DNA of 19,751 nucleotides, taken from contig CAJXFJ010000001.1 in NCBI GenBank assembly GCA_913052515.1, positions 1 through 19,751 on the forward strand, written 5' to 3'. Below the pieces are notes generated by a model. The model saw only the letters and a list, made by a program, of their open reading frames with translations. It was not told the origin of the DNA and searched no databases. The translations under genes and the position numbers were made by a program. The DNA comes from an uncultured Flavobacteriales bacterium (GTDB lineage Bacteria; Bacteroidota; Bacteroidia; Flavobacteriales; Vicingaceae). Shown here piece by piece: positions 1 to 7,869 of this stretch. Every line of letters starts with the position of its first letter. The first letter of the stretch is position 1.

Positions 1-2
1 CA

Positions 3-560
3 AGTGATGACCAAGAGAAAAATGCTTTAGAAGTAAATATAGAATCAGCAGAAGAAGTAGCTCGTCAATTGAGATTGAGAGATATGGGTGGAATCATTGT
101 GGTTGATTTTATTGATATGCGCGAAAGTGAGAATCGAGAGAAGCTCTTTGAGAAAATGAGAGAGTTTATGCGTGAGGATCGAGCGAAGCACACCATTTTG
201 CCTCCTTCTAAATTTGGGCTTATTCAAATTACTCGACAAAGGGTAAGACCAGAGATGGAAATTAAAACGGCTGAGAAATGCCCCTGCTGTAATGGGAGTG
301 GAGAATCTCAAGCGACCATACTCTTAGAAGATGAGATTCAAAACAACTTGCGATATATCCTTACTCAGTTGAATCAAAAGAAGGTGAGTTTAGTGGTTCA
401 TCCTTTCATAGAAGCTTTCCTTACCAAAGGTTTTTATTCCATACAGCGAAAGTGGTATGTGAAATACAAGAAATGGGTAAATGTTAGAGCTTCAGCAGCC
501 TATCAGTTTCTAGAATATCGATTTTTTGATTCAAACAACGAAGAAATAAAGTTAAAGTAA
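3..560 (+). CDS. rng: Ribonuclease E/G family protein, C-terminal part (5' end outside window)
   Basis: This is an endoribonuclease that cuts single-stranded RNA in rRNA maturation and mRNA decay, in the cytoplasm. The reading frame is open from base 3 to the TAA at 558-560, giving the last 185 residues; the start lies beyond the left edge. Seen in the sequence: the family block RLRDMGGIIVVDFIDM (residues 24-39 of the fragment), whose VVDF aspartate matches a metal-binding Asp of RNase E; a QDRA-like REDRAKH stretch; FGLIQITRQR; and the zinc-link motif CPCCNGSGE. The tail after the zinc link is short, as in RNase G, with no long RNase E-type scaffold arm. The stop codon directly abuts that of the convergent MFS gene. 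Family assignment is secure. The choice of G over E is inferred from the short tail. Confidence 0.93.
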   Translation, partial: SDDQEKNALEVNIESAEEVARQLRLRDMGGIIVVDFIDMRESENREKLFEKMREFMREDRAKHTILPPSKFGLIQITRQRVRPEMEIKTAEKCPCCNGSGESQATILLEDEIQNNLRYILTQLNQKKVSLVVHPFIEAFLTKGFYSIQRKWYVKYKKWVNVRASAAYQFLEYRFFDSNNEEIKLK

Positions 561-1814
561 TTAGTGATTTTTAAGTTTTCTTAAGCTTCTATAGTTCCAC
601 ATGAGTGGGATTATAGAGGCAATAGTTGCTATAGCAGCAATTACAAAAGCCCACGTTACATTCGAGCCTTCACTAAAAAATTGGATTGAAAAAATCGCAA
701 TAAAAGCAGAGCGCAGTAAAATGTTTATGCTTTGAAAAACGCTGTTCGTTCTACCAATAATGTGGTTTGGTATATGATTAAATAAGTATGTAATTCGTTG
801 AATTCGAATGCCCGCATTTGTAATGCCGAGTGCTAAAGCGACTATTAATAAGAGATATAGATTTTTGCTGAATGCAAGTAAAAGAAATCCAATAATTGCC
901 AAAAGCATTAGGTTTATGATGGAGTAAACGGTATTCTGTTTTCGGAATACTTTAGCAATAAAAATACCGGCAAGTAAAGCTCCAGTGGCATAGTGTATTT
1001 TGGTTAAGGCATAAGCATTACCATTTTCCTCCAAATGATTTACAATGTATAAAGGCCATAATTGATGCATGGCTAGTAAAACGAATATGAAAACAGTATA
1101 AGAAGCATTTCCAAAAAGGAATAAAAGCATTCGCTGTCGCAAATAAGATATCCCTTCTTTCAAGCGTTTGGCAATAGGTTCCCTTGATATTTTATTTTCA
1201 GTGGTAGGAATGTACTTGATAAAGTAAATCAAGGTAAATGCGAGGAGGTATGTAATGCCGTCAAATAAAAATATTCTTCTAATGGGCCAAGGTGAGATTT
1301 GAATTTCCCAACCGAAAAGCTCAATATCAATTCCTTCAATTAGCATAACTGCTGCCGCACCAGAAATGACATTAGTTGATTGACCCATGATTTCAAGGAG
1401 AGAATTGGTTTTTCGGTAGTATTTCTTTTCTGTTATTTCTTGTCCGAAGGCGTATAATGTAGGATAATGAACATTGTAATTAAACAAGGTGAAACAGAAT
1501 ACAAAAGCTACTCCAAACATAGGCACCATCCCTTGGGAGTAACCCAAAGCAGATGTTGAAATAAGTACTACTGCGCTAATTGCACAAATGCTTAAGAATA
1601 TGTTTTTTCTTGGGAAACGGTCGATTAAAGTTCCTGCATATAAGCCCCAAAATAGCGTAGCAAAAGTAGCTACCGAATAGATTATACTAAAGGTAGAAGG
1701 TTGATTAATAACTTTTGTAAAATACCAAGGAATTGCCAGCATGCTTATGCCTTGTGCGAAATGAGAGATAGCATTTGCACTTAGAAGTAAATAAAGTGCT
1801 TTTTTATTCTTCAA
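561..1814 (-). CDS. Major facilitator superfamily transporter
   Basis: This is a 417-residue inner-membrane protein with about 12 predicted hydrophobic segments, the usual size of an MFS permease. The loop between segments 2 and 3 carries the MFS signature (GLYAGTLIDRFPRK, residues 57-70). The pattern resembles the MFS branch that includes putative macrolide/enterobactin-type exporters, but the substrate cannot be read from sequence. The start used is a TTG at 1812-1814: an in-frame stop lies only about 16 bases upstream with no ATG between, and the residues after the TTG lead straight into the first membrane helix. It is divergent from recX with a 47-base spacer. It is probably a single-gene transcript, since its 3' end abuts the convergent RNase gene. 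Confidence 0.88.
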   Translation of the reverse strand: MKNKKALYLLLSANAISHFAQGISMLAIPWYFTKVINQPSTFSIIYSVATFATLFWGLYAGTLIDRFPRKNIFLSICAISAVVLISTSALGYSQGMVPMFGVAFVFCFTLFNYNVHYPTLYAFGQEITEKKYYRKTNSLLEIMGQSTNVISGAAAVMLIEGIDIELFGWEIQISPWPIRRIFLFDGITYLLAFTLIYFIKYIPTTENKISREPIAKRLKEGISYLRQRMLLFLFGNASYTVFIFVLLAMHQLWPLYIVNHLEENGNAYALTKIHYATGALLAGIFIAKVFRKQNTVYSIINLMLLAIIGFLLLAFSKNLYLLLIVALALGITNAGIRIQRITYLFNHIPNHIIGRTNSVFQSINILLRSAFIAIFSIQFFSEGSNVTWAFVIAAIATIASIIPLMWNYRSLRKLKNH

Positions 1815-1829
1815 TATGCTTGCTTGGAA

Positions 1830-1848
1830 TTACTTTCGTGCAAAGTAA
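1830..1848. promoter_or_regulatory. Palindrome between divergent MFS and recX genes, containing opposing -7-like motifs
   Basis: A perfect 7-base inverted repeat (TTACTTT, loop CGTGC, AAAGTAA) fills the middle of the 47-base spacer between the two divergent starts. Read on the minus strand it gives TTACTTTG (1841-1848), one mismatch from the Bacteroidota -7 motif TAnnTTTG and 26 bases before the MFS start. Read on the plus strand it gives TACTTTCG (1831-1838), also one mismatch, 23 bases before the recX ATG. The simplest reading is two face-to-face promoters sharing a palindrome; an operator is also possible. No clear -33 element is visible. Confidence 0.4.
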
Positions 1849-1861
1849 CATTCACCTTTTT

Positions 1862-2332
1862 ATGTTTAAATCAAGGAAACAATATAGTTATGAAGAAGTT
1901 TTAACAAAGCTAATGGGGTTTTGTGCCTATCAAGAAAGGAGTCCTTTTGAAGTAAAGCAAAAGGCCATAAATTATGGTTTAAACCAAGAAGAAGCTACGC
2001 AGATCGTAAACACTTTAATTGAAGATAGTTTTGTTAATGAAGATCGTTTTACTAAAGCTTATATTAGAGGGAAGGTGTCAATAAAAAGGTGGGGCAACTA
2101 TAAGTTAAGAGAGGGACTTTTATCTAAAGGAATTCCCGAACATATTATGGAAAAGCATTTAAATCAAATACCTGCAGAAACTCACTTTAAAAATGCACAA
2201 TATTGGTTTAAGCGTAAAGTGGGTGATGGTGATCAAAAGTTAACTCAAGAAGACAAAAGCAAACTTTATCGGTATTTAGCTCAAAAGGGTTTTGAGTCGG
2301 ACTTAATCAAAAACTTACTTTTTTCAGATTAA
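1862..2332 (+). CDS. recX: Regulatory protein RecX
   Basis: RecX binds RecA and limits RecA filament growth during recombination and the SOS response. The protein is 156 residues from the ATG at 1862. The frame stays open upstream to a TTG at 1775, but that extension overlaps the MFS gene and its residues do not resemble RecX, so the ATG is preferred. Family features are visible: an N-terminal helical module with CAYQERSPFEVKQKA (residues 21-35), the central block IEDSFVNEDRFTKAYIRGK (53-71), RWGNYKLREGLLSKGI (77-92, the usual kG...L..kGI pattern), and a C-terminal module ending LAQKGFESDLIKNLL. No recA is present nearby. The stop abuts the convergent neighbour. Confidence 0.9.
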   Translation: MFKSRKQYSYEEVLTKLMGFCAYQERSPFEVKQKAINYGLNQEEATQIVNTLIEDSFVNEDRFTKAYIRGKVSIKRWGNYKLREGLLSKGIPEHIMEKHLNQIPAETHFKNAQYWFKRKVGDGDQKLTQEDKSKLYRYLAQKGFESDLIKNLLFSD

Positions 2333-2896
2333 TTACTTTTCTAAATAGATTCCTTCAATCACTCTAAAGCCCAAAAGACCATCAATCAATTGAATATTTA
2401 AATACAAGCTATCTTTTTTATTCACTCGATAACTGGCATTAACTTTTCTCAAGTAAACTTTATCTTGGTAGGCATGATTTTCAAGTTCAAACAAGGTTCC
2501 ATTGTTTGTTTGTCTACTTTCAACAATTAAGTGCTTCTCGGTGTAAGGAACACTGCCAAAAGTCTCATTCATATAAAAGCTACAAACGGTAAATAGAGGG
2601 CCCAAAGCAAGTAAATTAATAAACAAGTATTCATAAAAGCTCATGGTAAGCTTTTTTCGGTAAAATTTTATTGGAATAAAAAATGAGATGCCAATGCTAA
2701 CAAAAATCAATTTGAATAAACCTAGAATGGAAAGATCTAAATGTGGAAACTCAGAAAAGATGTACAAGTTGCACGCAAACCAAGTAAATGTCATAATAAT
2801 ATGAATGATATCCATATTGTCTTGCTTATCTACTTTTAAACTTGGCTGAACTGAATTGGATGATTCAATTTTGTTCTGCTTTGATAGTTTGCCCAT
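2333..2896 (-). CDS. Unrecognised small membrane protein
   Basis: I do not recognise this 187-residue protein. It has a polar, Lys/Ser-rich N-terminus (1-28), three hydrophobic segments (about 29-48, 57-76 and 88-108), and a soluble C-terminal domain (about 110-187) of alternating polar and hydrophobic residues that looks like beta strands. There is no signal peptide and no cysteine pair. By the positive-inside rule the KFYRKK loop (77-82) would be cytoplasmic. It starts 10 bases after the stop of the M42 peptidase gene on the same strand, so the two are probably cotranscribed, downstream of dnaN. That spacing suggests co-expression but does not reveal a function. Confidence 0.7.
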   Translation of the reverse strand: MGKLSKQNKIESSNSVQPSLKVDKQDNMDIIHIIMTFTWFACNLYIFSEFPHLDLSILGLFKLIFVSIGISFFIPIKFYRKKLTMSFYEYLFINLLALGPLFTVCSFYMNETFGSVPYTEKHLIVESRQTNNGTLFELENHAYQDKVYLRKVNASYRVNKKDSLYLNIQLIDGLLGFRVIEGIYLEK

Positions 2897-2906
2897 TATC
2901 TTTTTG

Positions 2907-3857
2907 CTAAAGATTTTGAACTAAATAAGCATAAAGGGCAAGCATAGTATCTATATCTTTCTTATGAACCCTTTCATTAGGTTGGTGTACATTACTTTCG
3001 GCAGCGCCTATAAAGCACCAATCTATTGGATAAGGTGAGCGTTGTAAGGCATTGCCATCGCTACCACCTGCACTTTCCACTTCTATTTGAAAAGGAATGC
3101 CTGATTTTTTTGCCAAATCGACAATTTTGTTGATGTATGTGCGCCTTGGAATACCGGAGTCTCTATTAGATATGGCAACTCCTTTTCCATGCGTAACCCC
3201 TTCTGTTACCCAAGTGATATCTGAAATTAAGGCTTGTTTAACTTGATGTTTTTTATACAAATAGCTAGCACAATAACCTACACTTCCTCCACCAACTTCT
3301 TCCCAGGCCGAAAATACAATGGCTCCATTTTTTAATGATTTTGCCAATTGCAAGGCAGTCCACATACCTAGTCTATTATCCAGGTAATTACTTTCAATAA
3401 AATCTGCTTCTAGTTTAAAATTCGGCTTATAACTTAATGGAGTGCCTGGGTCGACAATACGGTCGGTTTGAAGTACCATATTGATTTTTTGATTTTCTCC
3501 ATCTTCATCTTCTATTTCATAGTGGAGCTTTCCTTCAACTTTCCCTTTTGAGTCTTCACCAATAAGCAAGGTTCCTTCATCGCCTTTTGGGCCTCCTATT
3601 TTAATCAATTGGTTGCTGTAACCAACGGTATAGCCAACATTATCCATGTGCGCATATACTGCAGTTTGTGGATTTCCAAAAACGAGTATGATGCAATCTT
3701 GAAAATCTTCACCATGAATTATTTCAGGCTGAATATCCCAATTCTTTTTTTCTTGTTCAATGTAAGACAAAAGAAACTCCTTCATTATGTATTCACATCC
3801 TGAAGGAGCTGATATTGAGCAAAGCTGCTCAAGTAAAGAATAATCGTTGTTTTTCAT
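2907..3857 (-). CDS. M42-family metallopeptidase (aminopeptidase-like)
   Basis: This is a cytosolic zinc/cobalt aminopeptidase-type enzyme of the M42 (FrvX, glutamyl aminopeptidase) group, 316 residues, somewhat shorter than the usual ~350. The two-metal site can be traced in order: His70 and Asp72 in AHMDNVG, the bridging Asp160 in LDNRLG, the catalytic and metal-binding Glu186/Glu187 in AWEEVGG, Asp213 in ISDITW, and His291 in HQPNE. All expected residues are present, so it should be active. It lies 30 bases downstream of dnaN and 10 bases upstream of the membrane protein gene. M20 peptidases share the fold, but the EEVG and late HxPNE arrangement favours M42. Substrate specificity is not predictable. 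Confidence 0.85.
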   Translation of the reverse strand: MKNNDYSLLEQLCSISAPSGCEYIMKEFLLSYIEQEKKNWDIQPEIIHGEDFQDCIILVFGNPQTAVYAHMDNVGYTVGYSNQLIKIGGPKGDEGTLLIGEDSKGKVEGKLHYEIEDEDGENQKINMVLQTDRIVDPGTPLSYKPNFKLEADFIESNYLDNRLGMWTALQLAKSLKNGAIVFSAWEEVGGGSVGYCASYLYKKHQVKQALISDITWVTEGVTHGKGVAISNRDSGIPRRTYINKIVDLAKKSGIPFQIEVESAGGSDGNALQRSPYPIDWCFIGAAESNVHQPNERVHKKDIDTMLALYAYLVQNL

Positions 3858-3861
3858 GCTG

Positions 3862-3869
3862 CGAAGTTA
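3862..3869 (-). promoter_or_regulatory. Weak -7-like motif before the M42 peptidase gene
   Basis: The minus strand reads TAACTTCG, one mismatch from TAnnTTTG, only 4 bases before the ATG, so a transcript from it would be almost leaderless. It could let the peptidase gene be expressed apart from dnaN, but a chance match is possible. Confidence 0.25.
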
Positions 3870-3887
3870 CTCAACAGCCACTAAAAA

Positions 3888-5009
3888 CTAGTTATTTAAC
3901 ATAACAGGCATTACAAGCATCAAAATCTCCTCACTGTCATTTTCACGACTTGTAGGAGTTAAAATACCTGCTCTATTTGGAGCAGACATCGCAATGCTAA
4001 CCTCTTCACTATCTAAATTGCTAAGCATCTCAATTAAGAAGCGCGAATTAAAGCCAATTTCCATATCGTCACCATCAAATTGACAAGTTAAACGTTCACT
4101 TGCATCGTTATTAAAGTCTGAGTCTTCTGCGCTAATTTGCAATTCGCTACCAGTCATTTTCAAACGAACTTGATGTGTGGTTTTACTCGAGAAAATGCTA
4201 ACTCTTTTAATAGAACTCAAAAATGAGGTTCTTTCAATCGTTAGTTTATTTGGATTTTCTTTTGGAATTACTGCTTCGTAATTCGGATATTTTCCATCAA
4301 TTAGTCGGCAAACAAGTTTGGTGTCGGCAAACGAAAATGAAGCATTTGTTTCGTTGTACTCTACCTCAATTTCACTGTCTACTGAACTTAAAATGTTTTT
4401 TAATAAATTCAATGGTTTTTTAGGCATGATGAAGCTACTTGTCTTTCCTGCTTCAGCATCTGTTCTTCTATACTTAACTAATTTGTGTGCATCTGTAGCT
4501 ACAAAAGTTAAATCTTCTTTTGAAAGTTCAAAAAATACACCAGACATCACAGGCCTCAAATCGTCATTCCCACTTGCAAATATGGTTTTTTCGATAGCAT
4601 TAAAAAGCAGCTCTCCTGCAACATTTAACTTCGAAGGAGCTTCAACTTCTGGAGTTTTTGGAAACTCACTTCCATCTTGACCGCTCAGTCTATACTTTCC
4701 ATAATCAGAACTGATTTCAATCTGCTTATCATCTTGATTTATACTGAAAGTTAGTGGTTGATCTGGTAATGATTTTAAAGTATCTAATAACAGTTTAGCT
4801 GGAATGGCGATTAATCCATCTTCTTTTGCCTCTACTTTTATTTGAGTCATCATGGTTGTCTCCAAATCTGAAGCGGTTACTTCTATTTTACCTTCTGAAA
4901 TCTCAAATAAGAAGTGATCAAGAATCGGTAAAGAATTGTTTGAATTTAAAACTCCACTAATATTTTGCAACTGCTTCAACAAGGAAGAGCTAGATACAAT
5001 AAATTTCAT
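3888..5009 (-). CDS. dnaN: DNA polymerase III beta subunit (sliding clamp)
   Basis: The beta clamp forms a ring around DNA and tethers DNA polymerase III and other repair and replication enzymes. The 373-residue length fits the family's three repeated clamp domains of about 120 residues each. Typical blocks are visible: MKFIVSSSSLLKQLQNISGVL at the start, SLPILDHFLFE, the ASDLE(T)TM turn of domain 1, SGQDGSEFPKTP, GVFFEL.K..LTFVATDAHKLVKYR in domain 2, DGKYPNYEAVIP, and the C-terminal LMLVMPVML that forms part of the partner-binding pocket. The gene is not next to dnaA here; it follows the gldF-gldG-DUF4340 genes on the same strand after 75 bases, with its own promoter-like motif. Confidence 0.98.
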   Translation of the reverse strand: MKFIVSSSSLLKQLQNISGVLNSNNSLPILDHFLFEISEGKIEVTASDLETTMMTQIKVEAKEDGLIAIPAKLLLDTLKSLPDQPLTFSINQDDKQIEISSDYGKYRLSGQDGSEFPKTPEVEAPSKLNVAGELLFNAIEKTIFASGNDDLRPVMSGVFFELSKEDLTFVATDAHKLVKYRRTDAEAGKTSSFIMPKKPLNLLKNILSSVDSEIEVEYNETNASFSFADTKLVCRLIDGKYPNYEAVIPKENPNKLTIERTSFLSSIKRVSIFSSKTTHQVRLKMTGSELQISAEDSDFNNDASERLTCQFDGDDMEIGFNSRFLIEMLSNLDSEEVSIAMSAPNRAGILTPTSRENDSEEILMLVMPVMLNN

Positions 5010-5040
5010 ACGACTGCTTTATTTAAATCTGTGTAGCTAA

Positions 5041-5048
5041 CAAATTTA
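5041..5048 (-). promoter_or_regulatory. Promoter -7 motif for dnaN
   Basis: The minus strand reads TAAATTTG, an exact match to the Bacteroidota sigma-A -7 motif TAnnTTTG, 31 bases before the dnaN ATG in the 75-base gap after the DUF4340 gene. It suggests dnaN is transcribed separately from the gld genes. No clear TTG -33 element is seen at the usual spacing. Confidence 0.55.
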
Positions 5049-5084
5049 AAGCATTTGATTGTCGAAGCTCATTAGAATTGAAAT

Positions 5085-6131
5085 TTACTTTTCAACAGTT
5101 GTTGATTCAGTAAGTTTCTTAAAATCAATTAGTAGGGGGTTGAAATGATAATTTTGCACAATTACATCAAATTCATCACCAAGGTAAGAGCTACGGGCAT
5201 ACATTCGCTCAGGATGAAAATAGACTGTTTCTCCATTTAATGTTGCCCCTTCTGCAACGGGCATAAAGTAAGTTTGGAAGCTATGTCTGCTACCATCTTT
5301 CATCATGATTTCAGCAGAATGGCGATATGGAGATTGATAAATTGAGTCAATCGTTTCCTTGGGTGTTTTTTGGTCCCAGTATTCATAGTGAACTTTTTGA
5401 AACAACTTTAAATATGGGATTGCCACTTCGGCTGATAATTCTTCTACTTTGTTGTTATCAAGGTCTTTAATCGTAAATTCTGAATCTTTCGTTTGTGTTA
5501 TTTCAAAGCTTGTTAGGGTATCGTTTGTGTGTATTAATTTCAAACTTTTTATGTCTTTTGCATTTAGTTTTAGAAATAAGTGATCTCTCCACAAGTTTGG
5601 GTCAACAATGTATCGAGGTCCTAAAAAACCGCGTTCCATCAACATATGTGTTATGTATGGTTTAGATGATTTTTCTCCTTCTTTTTCTAGTAGCATATAA
5701 GTGCCCATTCGGCTCGCCGTAGCATCACCTACATACCAAACTTTAAATGGCTTTTTTTCATTGTTTTTGTAATATTCTACTTTGGTAGATCCAGTGGCTA
5801 GTCGTTTAACCACTCCTGCAAAGGTTGTTTTAGAAACAGGTGCTTGTATTTTTATATCATGTGCTGTCTTAAGAATTAAAAAGATGGCGTCTTTTCTAGC
5901 GGCATATTTACCATCTACCATCCATTCATCGTAGCCCCTCCGGCTAATTAAAACTTTTTTGCCGTTCGGTTGACTGAGAAATACTTGATCAATAGAGGCG
6001 GTATCCTCAATTGCAAAGTCTTTAAAGTCATTGCTGTTTTCAAAATAAGATTCGCCATTTTGATTTTGGTAAATGAATATAGCGACAACAATTAAAACAA
6101 GTAAGATTAATGCTCCAACAAGGTTTTTCAT
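5085..6131 (-). CDS. DUF4340 domain-containing membrane-anchored protein
   Basis: This 348-residue protein starts with one hydrophobic segment (residues about 3-21), an uncleaved anchor or signal sequence, followed by a large soluble domain expected in the periplasm. The soluble part fits the DUF4340 pattern: short strand-rich repeats such as LISRRGYDEWMVDGKYAARKDAIFLIL (about 61-87), PFKVWYVGDATASRMGTYMLLE, and a region around KSLKLIHTNDTLTSFEITQ. DUF4340 proteins are of unknown function but are often encoded beside ABC-2 permeases and GldG-like auxiliary proteins. Here it begins 7 bases after the gldG stop on the same strand, so it is almost certainly in the gldF operon. An accessory role for the Gld transporter is inferred from this position alone. 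Confidence 0.82.
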   Translation of the reverse strand: MKNLVGALILLVLIVVAIFIYQNQNGESYFENSNDFKDFAIEDTASIDQVFLSQPNGKKVLISRRGYDEWMVDGKYAARKDAIFLILKTAHDIKIQAPVSKTTFAGVVKRLATGSTKVEYYKNNEKKPFKVWYVGDATASRMGTYMLLEKEGEKSSKPYITHMLMERGFLGPRYIVDPNLWRDHLFLKLNAKDIKSLKLIHTNDTLTSFEITQTKDSEFTIKDLDNNKVEELSAEVAIPYLKLFQKVHYEYWDQKTPKETIDSIYQSPYRHSAEIMMKDGSRHSFQTYFMPVAEGATLNGETVYFHPERMYARSSYLGDEFDVIVQNYHFNPLLIDFKKLTESTTVEK

Positions 6132-6138
6132 AATAGGA

Positions 6139-7869
6139 TTAGGTGTATTTTCTTTTTCGGATGAAATGTATAATTAAACCAATCAATATTATAAAGATTA
6201 CGGGGATAATGGTATTAATTAGTTGAATTGTGAGTCTGTTTTTAGCTATAAATTGGCTATTTAGCAATCTAATTTTAAAGCTTTTGTTTTTTGAAAGTAT
6301 TAGGCCTGAATCATCTAACAAATAGCTTAAAGTATTTAGAAAAAAATCTTTGTTTGCATAAAATTGCTTGGTGTACTTATCGTAGCCAAGTGCATAATAC
6401 TGGTTGTTTTTTTCATTGAAATCATTTCGAATCAATTCTCCATCAGAAATAAAAACCATCTGAGTTTCTGGACTTTTTTCTTTGAACTGAATTTCGCCCG
6501 AATTTAAAATATTGGGAGTTAAACGATTTTTAAAAATAGATTCAAAGCTGCCTTCAACTAATACTCCTATAGGAATATTTTTTTGTGAGAATTGTTCTTT
6601 AGGCGGATTGTAGCTTAGCATGTTTAAACTTACTCTGCTTGGTAGTTTAAGCTTTTTGGTAAACTCTGATGTTGCCAGTATTACAGACTTTTTTAAGTTG
6701 TTACTCCCAACTAAATCTATACTGCTAGCAAATTCAGCTTTAACAACATCCAGATTTTTATTAATGGGGTGATTGTTTTGAGAAACAAGCAAAGGAAAGT
6801 ATAGCCAAGGGTAAAGTTCTGTTTTTACTTGTGTACCATATTGTCCACTTACAACTGGAATTGGTGCAGCTCTAAGATCTTGAATTAAATCTTGATTAAT
6901 TCGAACACCATATTCAAAAAGTTGGTCATCTAAGTTTAGGTTTTTGGCCAATGCAAAAGTGGTGTTTCTTTCTCTCAAACTATCCATGCTAGCGGTTGAT
7001 TGATCAAGCAACCAAATAATTTTCCCGCCATTCATGACATATTGGTCTATGATGAATTTGTCTTTTTCATTAAATGTACTGTCAGGAGAAGCAATAATAA
7101 TTGCATCAAATTTGTTTACAACAATCGTTTCTGTACTGTCTTTGTTCTTAAAAATTCGCTCTGAAAGTGTTGATAGATTACCATTCAATAAAACCCGCTC
7201 TACTTCATAAAACTCTCTCATCGAGCCTACAATGTCGGCAGTTTCAAACTTATTGAGTTCGCCATGCCCTTCTGATATGGCAACTTTCTTTTGTTTCCCT
7301 TCTACGGCTTTTTTAATGGCCGCTGCTATTTCGTATTCTAAACTTTCAATGGATTGATTGAGAACAACTTCTGGTGGAGCCCCAAACTGGCTTTTTAAGA
7401 GTTGTACGGCAACTGCTTCTCCTTGATAATTGATAATTGCTCCAGGCCAAACTACTTTTTTTGAAATACCATCATCGTCTTTAATTTCTAAATCCGTTGG
7501 CCTTAAACCTTGCTCATAAAGGTTTTTGTAAATCCGATCTCTTTCTTTTATTTCAGGGTTTGAAGAAGGGTTAATGAATTCAAAATCAAGTTGTCCATCA
7601 GCATAAGCCTGAAACTCATCAAGCATTTCTCTGGTTTCATTTCGCAATCTTTTGAATGAGGCAGGAAAGTCCCCTTCTAAGTAAACTTGCACATAAACTT
7701 GGTCTTCTAATTGGTTTAAAAGCGTTTTTGTGGGCTCTGAAATGGAGTAGCGATTTTCAGAGGTCAAGTCAAGTCTAAAAAAGGCATAACTACCTATGAA
7801 GTTAAGAATGACAAGTATCCCAATCGAAACAATAAAACCGACAATGTCTTTTCTTTTATTCTTATTCAT
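6139..7869 (-). CDS. gldG: Gliding motility-associated ABC transporter auxiliary protein GldG
   Basis: GldG is the membrane-anchored, mostly periplasmic component of the Gld ABC transporter, which is needed for gliding in Flavobacterium johnsoniae. With the ATG at 7867-7869 it has 576 residues: an N-terminal membrane segment (about 8-30), a long soluble region, and a C-terminal membrane helix in the last ~30 residues ending in basic RKRKY. The early block RYSISEPTKTLLNQLEDQVYVQVYLEGDFP and the later AAAIKKAVEGKQKKVAISEGHGE and GGKIIWLLDQ stretches match the GldG / ABC_transp_aux pattern. A TTG two codons upstream (7873-7875) is possible, but the ATG shares its A with the gldF stop (TAATG), a classic translational coupling arrangement. 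Confidence 0.92.
   Translation of the reverse strand: MNKNKRKDIVGFIVSIGILVILNFIGSYAFFRLDLTSENRYSISEPTKTLLNQLEDQVYVQVYLEGDFPASFKRLRNETREMLDEFQAYADGQLDFEFINPSSNPEIKERDRIYKNLYEQGLRPTDLEIKDDDGISKKVVWPGAIINYQGEAVAVQLLKSQFGAPPEVVLNQSIESLEYEIAAAIKKAVEGKQKKVAISEGHGELNKFETADIVGSMREFYEVERVLLNGNLSTLSERIFKNKDSTETIVVNKFDAIIIASPDSTFNEKDKFIIDQYVMNGGKIIWLLDQSTASMDSLRERNTTFALAKNLNLDDQLFEYGVRINQDLIQDLRAAPIPVVSGQYGTQVKTELYPWLYFPLLVSQNNHPINKNLDVVKAEFASSIDLVGSNNLKKSVILATSEFTKKLKLPSRVSLNMLSYNPPKEQFSQKNIPIGVLVEGSFESIFKNRLTPNILNSGEIQFKEKSPETQMVFISDGELIRNDFNEKNNQYYALGYDKYTKQFYANKDFFLNTLSYLLDDSGLILSKNKSFKIRLLNSQFIAKNRLTIQLINTIIPVIFIILIGLIIHFIRKRKYT

Noticed and set aside
571..584. TTAAG-TTTT-CTTAA hairpin after the RNase gene
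   Set aside because: The stem is AT-only, lies within the MFS 3' end and lacks a T-run; likely chance.
1775..1861. 29-residue N-terminal extension of RecX from a TTG
   Set aside because: It overlaps the MFS coding region and the promoter palindrome, and its residues are not RecX-like; the ATG at 1862 gives the family's normal N-terminus.
4223..4680. Plus-strand open frames opposite dnaN
   Set aside because: They are shadows of the strongly supported dnaN frame and have no protein-like features.
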